A DNA stretch of 64,000 nucleotides from Natranaeroarchaeum sulfidigenes (GCF_017094485.1 NZ_CP064786.1:558001-622000); one strand, 5' to 3'. Numbered from the stretch's first letter, positions 34,970 to 44,296 are shown. Notes: generated by a model from the letters alone, not told the origin. Translations and numbers: made by a program.

Positions 34970-35983
34970 ATGGACGTTCTCATCATTGGCGGGACGGGAC
35001 TGATCAGCACCGAAATTACGCGCCAGCTTGTCGACGCCGGACACGACGTGGTCTGTTTTACGCGGGGGGAGACGGATGCAGCAGTCCCCGACGTGGTCGA
35101 GTTCGTCCACGGCGACCGTGACGACCACGAGGAGTTCGTCGCGCAGGTCGGCGACCTCGACGTCGACTGCGTCATCGACATGGTCTGTTTCGACGCCGAC
35201 CAGGCCAAACGGGCGGTCGACGCGTTTGCGGGCGAGATCGACCAGTACATCTTCACGTCGACGATCGATGTCTACAGTCGGCCGCTCGACACCAATCCGG
35301 TCACTGAGGACGCCCCACGGGAACCGCCGACCAGCGAGTACGGGGCGAACAAGGCGGCCGCCGAGGACGTGTTCGTCGAGGCCGACGGCAAGGCGTTCGC
35401 AAGCACGATCATTCGCCCGTGGAGTACCTACGGCGATCAGGGGCCAGTGCTTCACACGTTCGGGGACGGGACGTACTTCCTCGATCGGATCCGGAAGGGC
35501 AAGCCGATCGTCGTTCACGGAGATGGTACCTCACTGTGGGGACCCTGCCATCGTGAGGACGTCGCGCGGGCGTTCGTCAACGCCGTGGGCAACGAGACTG
35601 CGTACGGCGAGACCTATCACGTCACCAGCGAGGAGGTGATCACGTGGAACCAGTACTACGAAATCGTCGCCGATGCGCTTGATGCCCCCGAGCCCGAACT
35701 CGTCCACATCCCGACCGAGCAGTTGCTGGAGGCTGATCCAGAGCGCCGTCATTTACTGGAAAACCACACGTACTACGCCACGGTGTTCGACAACAGCAAA
35801 GCCCGTCGGGAGCTCGATTTTGAGTACACGACCTCGTTCTCCGAAGGGGTTTCGCGGGCGGTTGAGTGGCTTGATGCTCACGACAAGATCGAGCCGTGGG
35901 ATAGCGAGCGCGACGACGAGATTGTTGACGCCTGGCGCGAGGCGATGGGGGCGTTTCAGTCGATCGTAAACGACGAAGCCTGA
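34970..35983 (+). CDS. NAD-dependent epimerase/dehydratase (SDR)
   Basis: A 337-residue extended short-chain dehydrogenase. The dinucleotide motif GGTGLIS is at residues 7-13, and the catalytic YGANK occupies the YxxxK position after a Thr/Ser in TSTIDVYS. The C-terminal half resembles sugar-nucleotide epimerases and the plant CSP41-like group (HFLENHTYYATVFDNSKAR style). It lies 36 bases after the thioredoxin gene. The sugar substrate is unknown. Confidence 0.85.
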   Translation: MDVLIIGGTGLISTEITRQLVDAGHDVVCFTRGETDAAVPDVVEFVHGDRDDHEEFVAQVGDLDVDCVIDMVCFDADQAKRAVDAFAGEIDQYIFTSTIDVYSRPLDTNPVTEDAPREPPTSEYGANKAAAEDVFVEADGKAFASTIIRPWSTYGDQGPVLHTFGDGTYFLDRIRKGKPIVVHGDGTSLWGPCHREDVARAFVNAVGNETAYGETYHVTSEEVITWNQYYEIVADALDAPEPELVHIPTEQLLEADPERRHLLENHTYYATVFDNSKARRELDFEYTTSFSEGVSRAVEWLDAHDKIEPWDSERDDEIVDAWREAMGAFQSIVNDEA

Positions 35984-36029
35984 GTGGGGTACGCGAACGC
36001 TTTTGCCGATCCGACTACCCACTTCGTCT

Positions 36030-36998
36030 ATGGAGTATACCACACTCGGCAGCACCGGCATCGACGTGAGCGAACTCTGTCTGGGCTGTATGAGCTTTGG
36101 CGACGACAACGAGTGGATGCTGGATCGGGAGGAAAGCGAGGCGCTGATCGAGCGCGCGATCGAACTGGGTATCAACTTCTTCGATACGGCGAACATCTAC
36201 AGCACGGGTACAAGTGAGGAGATTCTCGGCGATGTGCTGGCCGAGTACAACCGCGACGAGATGGTCGTCGCGACGAAGGTCCGCTTCCAGATGCGAGAGG
36301 GCGACCCGAACTCCGAGGGGCTCTCGCGGAAGGCCATCGAACAGGAGTTACAGAACTCACTGGACAGGCTGGGGATGGACACCGTCGATCTCTACCAGAT
36401 CCATCGCTGGGACTACGATACCCCTATCGAGCAAACCCTCAGGGCACTCGACGACACCGTTCGGCGCGGACAGGTACGACATATCGGTGCGTCCTCGATG
36501 TGGGCTCACCAGTTCCAGCAGGCACTTCACACGAGCGACCGACTTGGTCTCGAACGCTTTGCAACCATGCAGAACCTCTACAATCTCGCCTATCGCGAGG
36601 AGGAACGCGAGATGCTCCCCCTGTGCGAGAAGGAAGGCATCGGCGTGATGCCGTGGAGTCCCCTCGGTGCTGGCTTTCTCACGCGCCCCCACGAGGAGTT
36701 CGACGAGACGATCCGCGGCGAACACGAGTCCTCGCTGGGACGTCCGTACGCGGAAGGCGGTGGCCGCGAGATCAACGAGCGCGTCCAGGAACTGGCCGCA
36801 GAAAAGGATCGGTCGATGGCCCAGATCGCGATGGCGTGGCTGCTCCACAAGGAGTGGGTGACGACGCCGATCCTTGGCACCTCCTCGATCGAACATCTCG
36901 AAGCCGCCGTCGAGGCGACTGAGATCGATCTCTCGGAGAGCGAGATCGAGTATCTCGAAGCGCCCTACGAGCCGGTACCGATCTCCGGCCACGAGTAG
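36030..36998 (+). CDS. Aldo/keto reductase
   Basis: A 322-residue TIM-barrel NADPH oxidoreductase. The catalytic tetrad is visible: Asp and Tyr in FFDTANIYS, Lys in VVATKV and His in YQIHRWDYDTP. The NADP-binding end is GTSSIEHLEAAVEA. The sequence fits the YajO/voltage-channel-beta-like class. The ATG at 36030 (MEYTTLGSTGIDV) starts the conserved part. It may be read together with the epimerase gene 46 bases before it. Confidence 0.92.
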   Translation: MEYTTLGSTGIDVSELCLGCMSFGDDNEWMLDREESEALIERAIELGINFFDTANIYSTGTSEEILGDVLAEYNRDEMVVATKVRFQMREGDPNSEGLSRKAIEQELQNSLDRLGMDTVDLYQIHRWDYDTPIEQTLRALDDTVRRGQVRHIGASSMWAHQFQQALHTSDRLGLERFATMQNLYNLAYREEEREMLPLCEKEGIGVMPWSPLGAGFLTRPHEEFDETIRGEHESSLGRPYAEGGGREINERVQELAAEKDRSMAQIAMAWLLHKEWVTTPILGTSSIEHLEAAVEATEIDLSESEIEYLEAPYEPVPISGHE

Positions 36999-37157
36999 GG
37001 TTGGGTGACTCCGTTGAAGGCTGTACTACCAGTCAGGGGAGTCCGGCGAGTACCGTACCTACGTCGTTTGTTTCAGGCCACTACCAGTGACTCAGCCGTT
37101 AGGTAGCCCTGCGTACTGACTGCCATCCTTGTGGTAGATACGAATGACATTTTGTTC

Positions 37158-37201
37158 ACATAATATGTGTAAAATGCCCACAAGACATCTGTCCAGATGT
37201 C
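37158..37201. promoter_or_regulatory. Two palindromes in the lipoprotein promoter
   Basis: CACATA-A-TATGTG (37158-37170) covers the apparent TATA element. GACATCTG-TC-CAGATGTC (37184-37201) falls at the expected transcription start, three bases before an ATG at 37204. Both are perfect. They look like operators, or the second could form a hairpin in a short leader. Confidence 0.5.
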
Positions 37202-37203
37202 AG

Positions 37204-37683
37204 ATGAGTCAAAATATGAACCGCAGAGGATTTCTTGGGGTGTGCGGAGTGGGCTGTGGGATAGGTACCGCAGGGTGCCTTTTCTCCGTTGACCAAGACG
37301 AGGACGAATACGATGGTGATCCGTGGGAAAACCCTGCTTCGAATTTAGGAGTGGGCGTGACCATTGAAGTTGTTGAGTCAGCGCCAGATGGTGTTGAGCC
37401 GGTTCCATCCGACGACGAACGTATAGAGGATGTCGAACTAATCAACGATGCTCTTGACCTGATCTTCGAGTCAGATTCCGAATCCGAAGAGGAACTATAC
37501 GGGGAAGCGGCCATGGAACACACGTTTCCGCGAACAGGAGAGAAAGCACAGGAGGCCCGCGAGGCCCGTGAACAGCTCCCCGACCACGTATCAGATCCCG
37601 ATAAAGCAAAAGAAACGTATATTGAGCATAAATCGTACACACTGCGGATGAATATCTCAAGAGTTACTGAAGGCCCTTCTTGA
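37204..37683 (+). CDS. Secreted lipoprotein of unknown function
   Basis: A 159-residue protein (or 155 from the second ATG at 37216). MNRRGFLGVCGVGCGIGTAG then C is a Tat-like signal with a lipobox. The mature part is very acidic, with a Ser/Glu-rich stretch and a helical C-terminus (EKAQEAREAREQLPDHVSD). No family is recognised. Base composition here is AT-richer than in neighbours, and no homologous operon partner adjoins, so recent acquisition is possible. Confidence 0.65.
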   Translation: MSQNMNRRGFLGVCGVGCGIGTAGCLFSVDQDEDEYDGDPWENPASNLGVGVTIEVVESAPDGVEPVPSDDERIEDVELINDALDLIFESDSESEEELYGEAAMEHTFPRTGEKAQEAREAREQLPDHVSDPDKAKETYIEHKSYTLRMNISRVTEGPS

Positions 37684-37897
37684 AAAATTTAACAGTGTGT
37701 TGTTGTAAATCATGTATGTATTCGTTACATTGTTAATGGGTATGTAACGACTACCCTCTTCGTCAATTGACTCTCGGTCTCTACTAAATTCGTACGGTGT
37801 AGTCAGCAGGGTTGTTACAACGCCCATCGAGTGAGAGTTTTACGAGGACGGTAGCGCGCGAATGCTGGGAACGGTCCGGAACGGCGGGTCGATCCCC

Positions 37898-38842
37898 TCA
37901 GTGGGAGATCTTCGATTCGAGGCGCTCCTGGAGCGTCTCCGGGTCGAGGGCAGTCTTGGTCGTAAAGAGCCAGTCCGACACCGACAGCTTGTCCGAAATC
38001 TCGTGGAGTTCGTGTGACGTCTGGTAGTAGTTGATGGTGGTGACCAGTACGACGCCGCCGATCGTATTCCCGAGCAGGACCGGCAGTGCGAAGTTGAGAA
38101 CGCCATTGAGGAACGCGATCTCCCCGAGGAACACCAGATACATCACCTCGGTGCTTGCGACCACGACGTGGAACAGGCCGCCCAGCGGGATCGTGAGGAA
38201 GGCGATGTAGACGAGGAGAAACCGGGCGGTAGCGCTACGGACCCCGAAGTCCAGCCAGACGACGCCGGCAACGATCAGTCCAGCGAAGACTGCCTTGAAG
38301 AAGAGGTCAAACCAGGGGGTTTCGATGCCGGTCATCGCGATACCCGTAAGTGTCGTCGCCGCTGTCGGATCCAGCACGCCACCGTATGCCAGCAACAACG
38401 CCCCGACGGTTCCACCGGCGAGGTTACCGATCAGTACGACTCCCCACATCCGAAGCATCGCGGGCACCCCTGCCAGTCGATCCAGAATGAGTGCCACGGG
38501 TGGAAGCGTGTTCTCGGTGTACAGCTGGTAGTTGCCCAGAATGATATAAATGAAGCCGATCGGATAGAGCAACGCTCCGATGAGCGGGGTATCCCCCGCT
38601 GCGGCTGTCATCGATGCGTAGATGAGAACGGTGATCGTGATGGCGAACCCGGCTGCGACACCGCTGAAGAACAGTTCCCGGTTACAGCGCCCGATTTCTT
38701 CGTCGGCCTCGATGAGTACCCGTTCGTAAATCTCGTCGGTCGACAGCCGGTTCCGAAAGAGATTCTCCTGTTGGGATACATCCTTACGCCCCCGTCTCGA
38801 TAGTGTGTCGGTCTCCTCAGTTTGCTCCTGCGTGGATGGCAT
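37898..38842 (-). CDS. Formate/nitrite transporter family (FNT) channel
   Basis: A 314-residue membrane protein with six core helices and long cytoplasmic tails at both ends. It is an FNT-family channel that moves small monovalent anions such as formate or nitrite; the landmarks are LLYPIGFIYIILGNYQLYTENT and GNLAGGTVGALLLAYGG. It is transcribed away from the neighbouring dehydrogenase. The NOS gene 1.6 kb away makes nitrite of interest, though no direct link is shown. Confidence 0.87.
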   Translation of the reverse strand: MPSTQEQTEETDTLSRRGRKDVSQQENLFRNRLSTDEIYERVLIEADEEIGRCNRELFFSGVAAGFAITITVLIYASMTAAAGDTPLIGALLYPIGFIYIILGNYQLYTENTLPPVALILDRLAGVPAMLRMWGVVLIGNLAGGTVGALLLAYGGVLDPTAATTLTGIAMTGIETPWFDLFFKAVFAGLIVAGVVWLDFGVRSATARFLLVYIAFLTIPLGGLFHVVVASTEVMYLVFLGEIAFLNGVLNFALPVLLGNTIGGVVLVTTINYYQTSHELHEISDKLSVSDWLFTTKTALDPETLQERLESKISH

Positions 38843-38956
38843 CGCTCAGATGAAACTATTCTGTACTCCTAAGTGTTGTCCCTAACAGTATGGAATATCC
38901 GACACGGCAAAACGGGATGGGTCACTTGACAGCGTGTGTGTCCCTGCCACTGGCAC

Positions 38957-38978
38957 GGGGGCTCGAATCCCTCTCCAC
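38957..38978 (+). other. tRNA-3'-end-like fragment
   Basis: GGGGG-CTCGAAT-CCCTC (38957-38973) looks like a T-arm followed by the start of an acceptor 3' strand (TCCAC). No matching 5' half is found upstream. It may be a tRNA remnant or chance. Note its position beside the AT-rich lipoprotein region. Confidence 0.25.
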
Positions 38979-39064
38979 TCTGATCCAGCGACGATCTCCA
39001 GCTACGTGGATGGCTCTCTGCCGCGGAACATATGTTTATAATTGTTCGTGATGAATTCGTAGCT

Positions 39065-40105
39065 ATGCAGGCAGCCAGACTCCACGAGTACACCCACGAT
39101 ATGTCGAACGGACTCTCGCTTGACGAGGTAGACCAACCACAGATCACGGCCAGCGATCACGTGCTTATTGACGTCGATGGGGCGGGCTGGTGTCAGACGG
39201 ACAATCACATCATCGAGGGGATGTGGGAGGAGTACGTCCCACAGCCGCTACCGATGACGCTTGGCCACGAGAACGCCGGAACGGTTGCGGCAGTGGGTGA
39301 TGAGGTGACGCTCGTCTCCGAAGGTGATCAGGTGATCTGCCATCCGGTCCGTACCTGTGGAACCTGCCGGCCCTGCCGGATGGGTGAGACGATGTACTGC
39401 GAGAACGATCAGTTCTCGGGACTGACGACCGACGGTGGCTTCGCCGAGACGCTACTCACGAACGAGCGGGCGGTGATTCCCCTTCCCGATGGTGTCGATC
39501 CGGCCGAGATCGCGCCACATGCGGACGCCGGGATTACCGCGTATCACGCCGCAAAGAAAGCTGTCGGCGATCTGGTCCCGGGCGATACAGCAGTGGTCAT
39601 CGGGGTCGGTGGCCTCGGCCACATCGGACTACAGTGTATCGACGCGATGAGCGCGGCCGACATCGTCGCCGTCGACATCAAACAGGAGGCCAGAGACCTC
39701 GCGAGCGACCTCGGCGCACACCACACGCTCGATCCCGAGAGTCAGGATATTCCCAGCGAGATCGAGAGTCTCACTGACGGTGGCGGTGCGGCGCAGGTAC
39801 TCGACTTCGTCGGTGCGGATGCGACAACCGCGCTTGCTCCGGAGATCTGCGCCGCTGGTGGCGACCACCATATCATCGGCTACGGTGGGCATATCCACGA
39901 ACCGGCACAGGCGCTGGTCAACGGTGAGTTCGCATACCAGGGCAACATCGTCGGCAAATACACCGAACTTCAGGAGCTGGTCGCACTCGTCGACCGCGGC
40001 GATGTCGATCTTCACACCACGCAGTTCGGTCTCGACGAGGTGAATCACGTAGCCGAGATGCTCGAAGACAACGAGATCGAAGGGCGGGCCGTGATTACTC
40101 CCTAG
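39065..40105 (+). CDS. Zinc-dependent alcohol dehydrogenase (MDR family)
   Basis: A 346-residue medium-chain dehydrogenase. The catalytic zinc ligands are Cys in GWCQTDNH and His-Glu in LGHENAG. The structural zinc Cys set is RTCGTCRPCRMGETMYC. The Rossmann motif is GVGGLGHIGLQ. A clear TATA box (TTTATAATT, 39035-39043) lies 26 bases before the ATG, so the message is leaderless; GAACA and TGTTC flank this TATA as a 5-bp inverted repeat. The alcohol or aldehyde substrate is not evident. Confidence 0.92.
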   Translation: MQAARLHEYTHDMSNGLSLDEVDQPQITASDHVLIDVDGAGWCQTDNHIIEGMWEEYVPQPLPMTLGHENAGTVAAVGDEVTLVSEGDQVICHPVRTCGTCRPCRMGETMYCENDQFSGLTTDGGFAETLLTNERAVIPLPDGVDPAEIAPHADAGITAYHAAKKAVGDLVPGDTAVVIGVGGLGHIGLQCIDAMSAADIVAVDIKQEARDLASDLGAHHTLDPESQDIPSEIESLTDGGGAAQVLDFVGADATTALAPEICAAGGDHHIIGYGGHIHEPAQALVNGEFAYQGNIVGKYTELQELVALVDRGDVDLHTTQFGLDEVNHVAEMLEDNEIEGRAVITP

Positions 40106-40347
40106 TACACGGCGAGAATCACAAACCACGTCAGAACGGCAGTAATCCCGATTCCACCGATCACGATCCCTGTGATGGGTAGTCCCTTTTTCCGGTAGAG
40201 TTCGATTCCACAGAACCCCGCGATCAGCCCGAGGAGCGGCATAAAAACCCATGAGAGGAATGCGGTGAGACCACCGAGAAACAGATATAGGTTCCCCGAT
40301 TCGTTGAGGGCTCGCAGTCGCCGGAGCAGGTCTTGGGAGAGACTCAC
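40102..40347 (-). CDS. Small two-helix membrane protein
   Basis: An 81-residue protein with two or three hydrophobic segments (about 18-45 and 57-80) and IELYRKKGLPITG between them. The start is probably the GTG at 40347 (SLSQDLLRRLRALN follows); an open extension to 40476 is Arg/His-rich and unlike a protein. It converges with the dehydrogenase gene, overlapping by four bases. Function unknown. Confidence 0.65.
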   Translation of the reverse strand: MSLSQDLLRRLRALNESGNLYLFLGGLTAFLSWVFMPLLGLIAGFCGIELYRKKGLPITGIVIGGIGITAVLTWFVILAVY

Positions 40348-40463
40348 GGCGTTGTGTTGGCATGTAAGGGCAAAAACACGTCGATGCCGTTCGCCTCTGA
40401 CTCGATGATTCGAGCACAAACGCGTGCCGTCAGGCGTAAATCCTGGTAATCCTAACTCCCGGT

Positions 40464-41600
40464 ATGCACGAGCCACTACCCGAGTACGATCGGGTTGAAC
40501 TATACGAACAGGCTCACGATTTTATCGAGCAGTATTATACGGAACTCGGCAAGGAAGACGAAATCGAAGACCGGCTTGACGAGATCGAAGACGAGATCGC
40601 CCGCCGTGGCCACTACGACCACACCACCGTAGAGCTGAAACACGGCGCGAAGATGGCCTGGCGAAACAGTAACCGCTGTATCGGCCGGCTGTTCTGGCAG
40701 CGGCTGAACGTCCTCGACCGCAGGGACTGTGAGACAGCACGCGAGGTACACGAGGCTTGCTGTGAGCACCTCGAACGGGCGCGCAACGGCGGAGATATAG
40801 TGCCGCTGCTCACTGTATTCAAGCCGATGATCGACGGCGAGCAGCAGGTGCGGCTCTGGAACTACGAACTGTTACGGTACGCGGGATATCAAACGGACGA
40901 TGGCGTCGTTGGCGATCCCGACGAGGTCGCGCTGACCGACTACTGTCGGTCCCGTGGCTGGGAGGGCGATGGCACACGGTTCGATATTCAGCCACACGTC
41001 ATCCAGATCCGCGACCGGGAGCCCGAACTGTTCGACGTTCCCGAATCCGCGATCGGCGAGGTCCCGCTTTCTCACCCCGAGTACGACTGGTTCGCGGAGC
41101 TTGGCCTTCGCTGGTACGACGTTCCCGTCGTCGCGAACATGCGCATGGAGCTCGGCGGGATCCAGTACACTGCCGCGCCATTTAGCGGGTGGTACGTCTC
41201 GACGGAGATCGGCTCGCGGAACCTCGCGGACGAGGACCGGTACGATATGTTGCCGACCATTGCCGAACAGCTCGGGCTTGAGACGGATCGCGACCGGAAC
41301 CTCTGGAAGGACGAAGCCCTCCTGGTACTGAACCGGGCAGTATTGCACTCCTTTGACGAGGCGGGTGTCCGGATCGTCGACCACCACAAAGTGACCGATC
41401 AGTTCCAGCAGTTCGAGCGAAACGAGAACGCGGCGGGTCGTGATGTCACCGGAGACCGCGACTGGTTACTGCCACCGATGAGCTCGGCGACGACGCACGT
41501 CTTCGAGAACCAGTACGACAACCGAATCGAGCGGCCCAATTTCTTTTACCAGCCGGATCCGGAGCCGATCGAGGAGCGTCGCACTGATATCAGTCGGTAG
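40464..41600 (+). CDS. nos: Nitric oxide synthase, oxygenase domain
   Basis: A 378-residue heme enzyme homologous to the oxygenase half of NOS, which oxidises L-arginine to citrulline and NO. The heme-thiolate Cys is C72 in WRNSNRCIGRLFW. The arginine-binding Glu is E248 in SGWYVSTEIGSRN, and the pterin-side Trp lies in DRDWLLPPMSSATTHVFENQY (about 332-352). There is no reductase domain, as in bacterial NOS, so electrons must come from a separate flavodoxin or ferredoxin system. It is the first of three co-directional genes, followed by SCO1/SenC and a TauE/SafE protein. Rare in archaea but known in some haloarchaea. Confidence 0.95.
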   Translation: MHEPLPEYDRVELYEQAHDFIEQYYTELGKEDEIEDRLDEIEDEIARRGHYDHTTVELKHGAKMAWRNSNRCIGRLFWQRLNVLDRRDCETAREVHEACCEHLERARNGGDIVPLLTVFKPMIDGEQQVRLWNYELLRYAGYQTDDGVVGDPDEVALTDYCRSRGWEGDGTRFDIQPHVIQIRDREPELFDVPESAIGEVPLSHPEYDWFAELGLRWYDVPVVANMRMELGGIQYTAAPFSGWYVSTEIGSRNLADEDRYDMLPTIAEQLGLETDRDRNLWKDEALLVLNRAVLHSFDEAGVRIVDHHKVTDQFQQFERNENAAGRDVTGDRDWLLPPMSSATTHVFENQYDNRIERPNFFYQPDPEPIEERRTDISR

Positions 41601-41686
41601 AACGGTCTGACTCCGTATCGGCTACCGTCGGACGCTTTCGTCAATCACACCAATCCGGTTATTCATAGGGAGCCCTACCGGTTGAT

Positions 41687-42385
41687 ATGGACCGACGATC
41701 GTATCTCTCTGCGGTCGCCACCACGGGCCTGATCGGCACTGCTGGCTGTCTCACCGACGTGTTCGACGACGAGCCCGACGGGGTCGTTCTCGACGAACCG
41801 GACGATCAGCTGGCCGACAGCGAGGACCTCCCCTACCCGGCCTATGGGGAGGCGCTCCCGGAATTCGAGCTTCCAGACGGACTGAGCAACAGTGTGTTCG
41901 ACTCGACTGCAATGGACCGAACAGCCCTGCTCACCGGCGTGTTTACGTTCTGTCCGGACGAGTGTGGCGTCCTTCTCAATCGGTTTGCCGGGGTACAGTC
42001 ACTCGTCGACGACCTGGATCGGACGGACGATGTTTTGTTCCTTCCGATCACGTTCGATCCCGAACGCGACGACGAGACGGCGCTCAGGGAATCTTCGGAG
42101 ATGATGGGTGCCGATCTCTCGCTCGGGAACTGGAAGTTCCTCCGTCCCGAAACGCCCGAGCGAGCCCGAACGGTCGTTCGCGACCGTCTTGGAATCGACT
42201 TCGAACGGACCGACGAGAGCGACCGGGTCGATCACTACGATTTCCTGCATATCGTCGTGACGCTGCTCGTCAACCCCGGTGGAGTCGTAGAGCGTGCATA
42301 CCGTGGGGAAAACATCGATCCCGAGAAAGTAATCGACGATATCGACGACATCGTCACGAACTACGATCCAGCGATACACGACTGA
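41687..42385 (+). CDS. SCO1/SenC-family lipoprotein
   Basis: A 232-residue exported protein with a Tat-like start (MDRRSYLSAV) and lipobox (TAGC). The copper ligands of SCO proteins are present: C89 and C93 in FTFCPDECG and H188 in YDFLHIVVTLLVNPGG. SCO proteins deliver copper to, or reduce thiols of, the CuA site of cytochrome oxidases. It lies 86 bases after nos and seven bases before the TauE/SafE gene. Confidence 0.9.
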   Translation: MDRRSYLSAVATTGLIGTAGCLTDVFDDEPDGVVLDEPDDQLADSEDLPYPAYGEALPEFELPDGLSNSVFDSTAMDRTALLTGVFTFCPDECGVLLNRFAGVQSLVDDLDRTDDVLFLPITFDPERDDETALRESSEMMGADLSLGNWKFLRPETPERARTVVRDRLGIDFERTDESDRVDHYDFLHIVVTLLVNPGGVVERAYRGENIDPEKVIDDIDDIVTNYDPAIHD

Positions 42386-42391
42386 TAGACG

Positions 42392-43186
42392 ATGATTGCC
42401 TCCTGTGCACCGTCGGGTGATCTGTACGCTGGCGAGCCGATCGGTCTCGCCGTTTTCGCCCTCGTCGGTTTGCTCGGCGGTGCACATTGTATCGGGATGT
42501 GTGGTCCGCTGGTCACCATGTACGCTGACAGACTGCGGGCGAGTACCCGACGTGGGGATAGCCTAACACTCACTCACGTAACCCAGCATGGACTGTTCAA
42601 TCTCGGTCGGACTACGAGTTACGCGTTGCTCGGCGGGCTCTTCGGCCTCGCTGGAAATCTTGTGTTCGTCAGCGGTCGTCAGGTAACGGCCATTGCGAGT
42701 GATGTGCATGCGATTACTGGACTGATCGTCGGGACGCTCATCGTCGCTATCGGCCTTCGGTACGTCGTCGGCAACCATGCGCACGATATTTCGATCCCCG
42801 GGACCGCCCGCCTGTCCGGCGTAATCAGTGCGAAGCTGGTACCACGCGTCGATCGGTGGGTCGGCAACTGGCGGATTGCAGGACTGGGTGCGGCCCACGG
42901 ACTGCTCCCGTGTCCGCTGTTGTATCCGGCGTTCCTGTATGCCTTCGTTCAGGGAGATCCGATCGGTGGGGCTGCTGCCCTCGGTGTGCTCGGTCTCGGT
43001 ACGATTCCGGCCGTCTTTCTCACCGGGACGGTCTTTCAGTCGATCGATACCCAAACGCGTGTTCAACTACACCGCGTGCTCGGTGTCGCGTTCGTTTTAC
43101 TCGGATACATCCCGCTCCAGCATGGGCTCGCGATGTTTGGCGTGGCGCTGCCTCACCCACCGATTCCGTACTACCAGCCACTCTGA
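42392..43186 (+). CDS. TauE/SafE-family (DsbD_2/UreH-like) membrane protein
   Basis: A 264-residue protein with six membrane helices. GGAHCIGMCGPLV near residue 29 is the signature of the DsbD_2/UreH-like group, and a second half has GLLPCPLLYPAF. Such proteins are linked to metal or sulfur transport and to cytochrome maturation. It follows the SCO1/SenC gene after six bases, so both probably serve copper or redox cofactor assembly. Its exact cargo is unknown. Confidence 0.85.
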   Translation: MIASCAPSGDLYAGEPIGLAVFALVGLLGGAHCIGMCGPLVTMYADRLRASTRRGDSLTLTHVTQHGLFNLGRTTSYALLGGLFGLAGNLVFVSGRQVTAIASDVHAITGLIVGTLIVAIGLRYVVGNHAHDISIPGTARLSGVISAKLVPRVDRWVGNWRIAGLGAAHGLLPCPLLYPAFLYAFVQGDPIGGAAALGVLGLGTIPAVFLTGTVFQSIDTQTRVQLHRVLGVAFVLLGYIPLQHGLAMFGVALPHPPIPYYQPL

Positions 43187-43328
43187 TCGGAACCCGGCCT
43201 AGCCTGCTCCTACTCTCCAGTAGTAGCCGACTACAACCCGCAACTATACGTAACAATCCAAGCACTTTTTAACATGTAGGTCAATTAACTGATTGGGTTT
43301 GGAAATAGCTGAATCCGGGGGATATCAA

Positions 43329-44165
43329 ATGGGAGACAACGATCCGGGGCTTGGGGACCGGGAGGGAACGAACGAATTTACTCGCGGCGGTGCGGACACG
43401 AGGAACGCGTCGTCAGATACCGAGACGTTTGAGGAGCTACAGGGGGAAGTCGAGGAACTCAGTGCGGACGATCTCGTCGAGGATCCTGTGTATCTGGAGT
43501 TTCTCGACTCTTTTGGCACGTTCGAGCAGAACGAGGACAGCATGAGCCTCGACGAACTGCTGGAGGAAGCCGAGGAGTCTGCCAATACGGGCGACAGCCG
43601 GCCGCGAACCACCGATGGGGGTGCGGAGCAGCGACGTGACGACGACCCCCGTATCGAAATCACTGACGGGGATGAAAACCAGAAGACAGCGATCGATGTC
43701 GACATGCTCATCACCGCGCTCGAGGACGAGGACGTCAGCGATTCCAAGCGAGCCAAACTACGTAACGCGCTGGGCATCCGCGATAATCGGCAGGTAGAGG
43801 TACAGCTAAACTATCTCAAATCGCGGTTTCTCGACCTCGAAGCCTACATCGAGGCGATGGAAGATCTGTTCGGCGCCGATACCGACCTGCTCGAAGAGGT
43901 AGATGAACTCCACGGGGAGCTTGGGAGGCTCCGGGACAGCATCACGGAGCAAAACGAGAGAATCGAGCGGCTCGAAGCGGATGTCGAGACGCTCAAAGAC
44001 GACGGCAGTCGACGTGAGGCGGAGCTCGCAACTATCGAAGGTCGGCTCGAGGAGACTAACGAGATGATCGAGCAGAATCTCTCTGCGATCGAGACGGAGC
44101 TCAACACCGCCCGACAGTGGCGGGAAAACGTCGCCTCGGCCTTTCGGACGGCACAGTCCGAGTGA
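43329..44165 (+). CDS. Acidic coiled-coil protein
   Basis: A 278-residue soluble protein. The N-terminal half is acidic and low-complexity. IDVDMLITALEDEDVSDSKR to about 170 seems folded, and residues about 180-265 form a long coiled coil of heptads (LDLEAYIEAMEDLFG, then ELGRLRDSITEQNERIERLE). The ATG at 43329 has a good Shine-Dalgarno (GGGGGAT) six bases upstream; an in-frame TTG at 43293 is less likely. I recall similar haloarchaeal proteins of unknown role. A structural or tethering role is inference. Confidence 0.75.
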   Translation: MGDNDPGLGDREGTNEFTRGGADTRNASSDTETFEELQGEVEELSADDLVEDPVYLEFLDSFGTFEQNEDSMSLDELLEEAEESANTGDSRPRTTDGGAEQRRDDDPRIEITDGDENQKTAIDVDMLITALEDEDVSDSKRAKLRNALGIRDNRQVEVQLNYLKSRFLDLEAYIEAMEDLFGADTDLLEEVDELHGELGRLRDSITEQNERIERLEADVETLKDDGSRREAELATIEGRLEETNEMIEQNLSAIETELNTARQWRENVASAFRTAQSE

Positions 44166-44278
44166 ACGACTCGCTTCCTTTTGGATTTGCACTCTCCATT
44201 CGCTCGGAACACACCAAACCTCCTGCCGGAGCCCGTAGCTACTCTTGCGTCCAGACTCCACTACAGGAATATTCATGA

Positions 44279-44296
44279 TGCTGTCATATGATGGCA
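44279..44296. promoter_or_regulatory. Imperfect palindrome in the methyltransferase promoter
   Basis: TGC-NN-TCATATGA-NN-GCA lies between a TATA-like AATATT (about 44268-44273) and the ATG at 44307. It is 14 of 18 bases symmetric, and its position suits a repressor. Confidence 0.4.
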
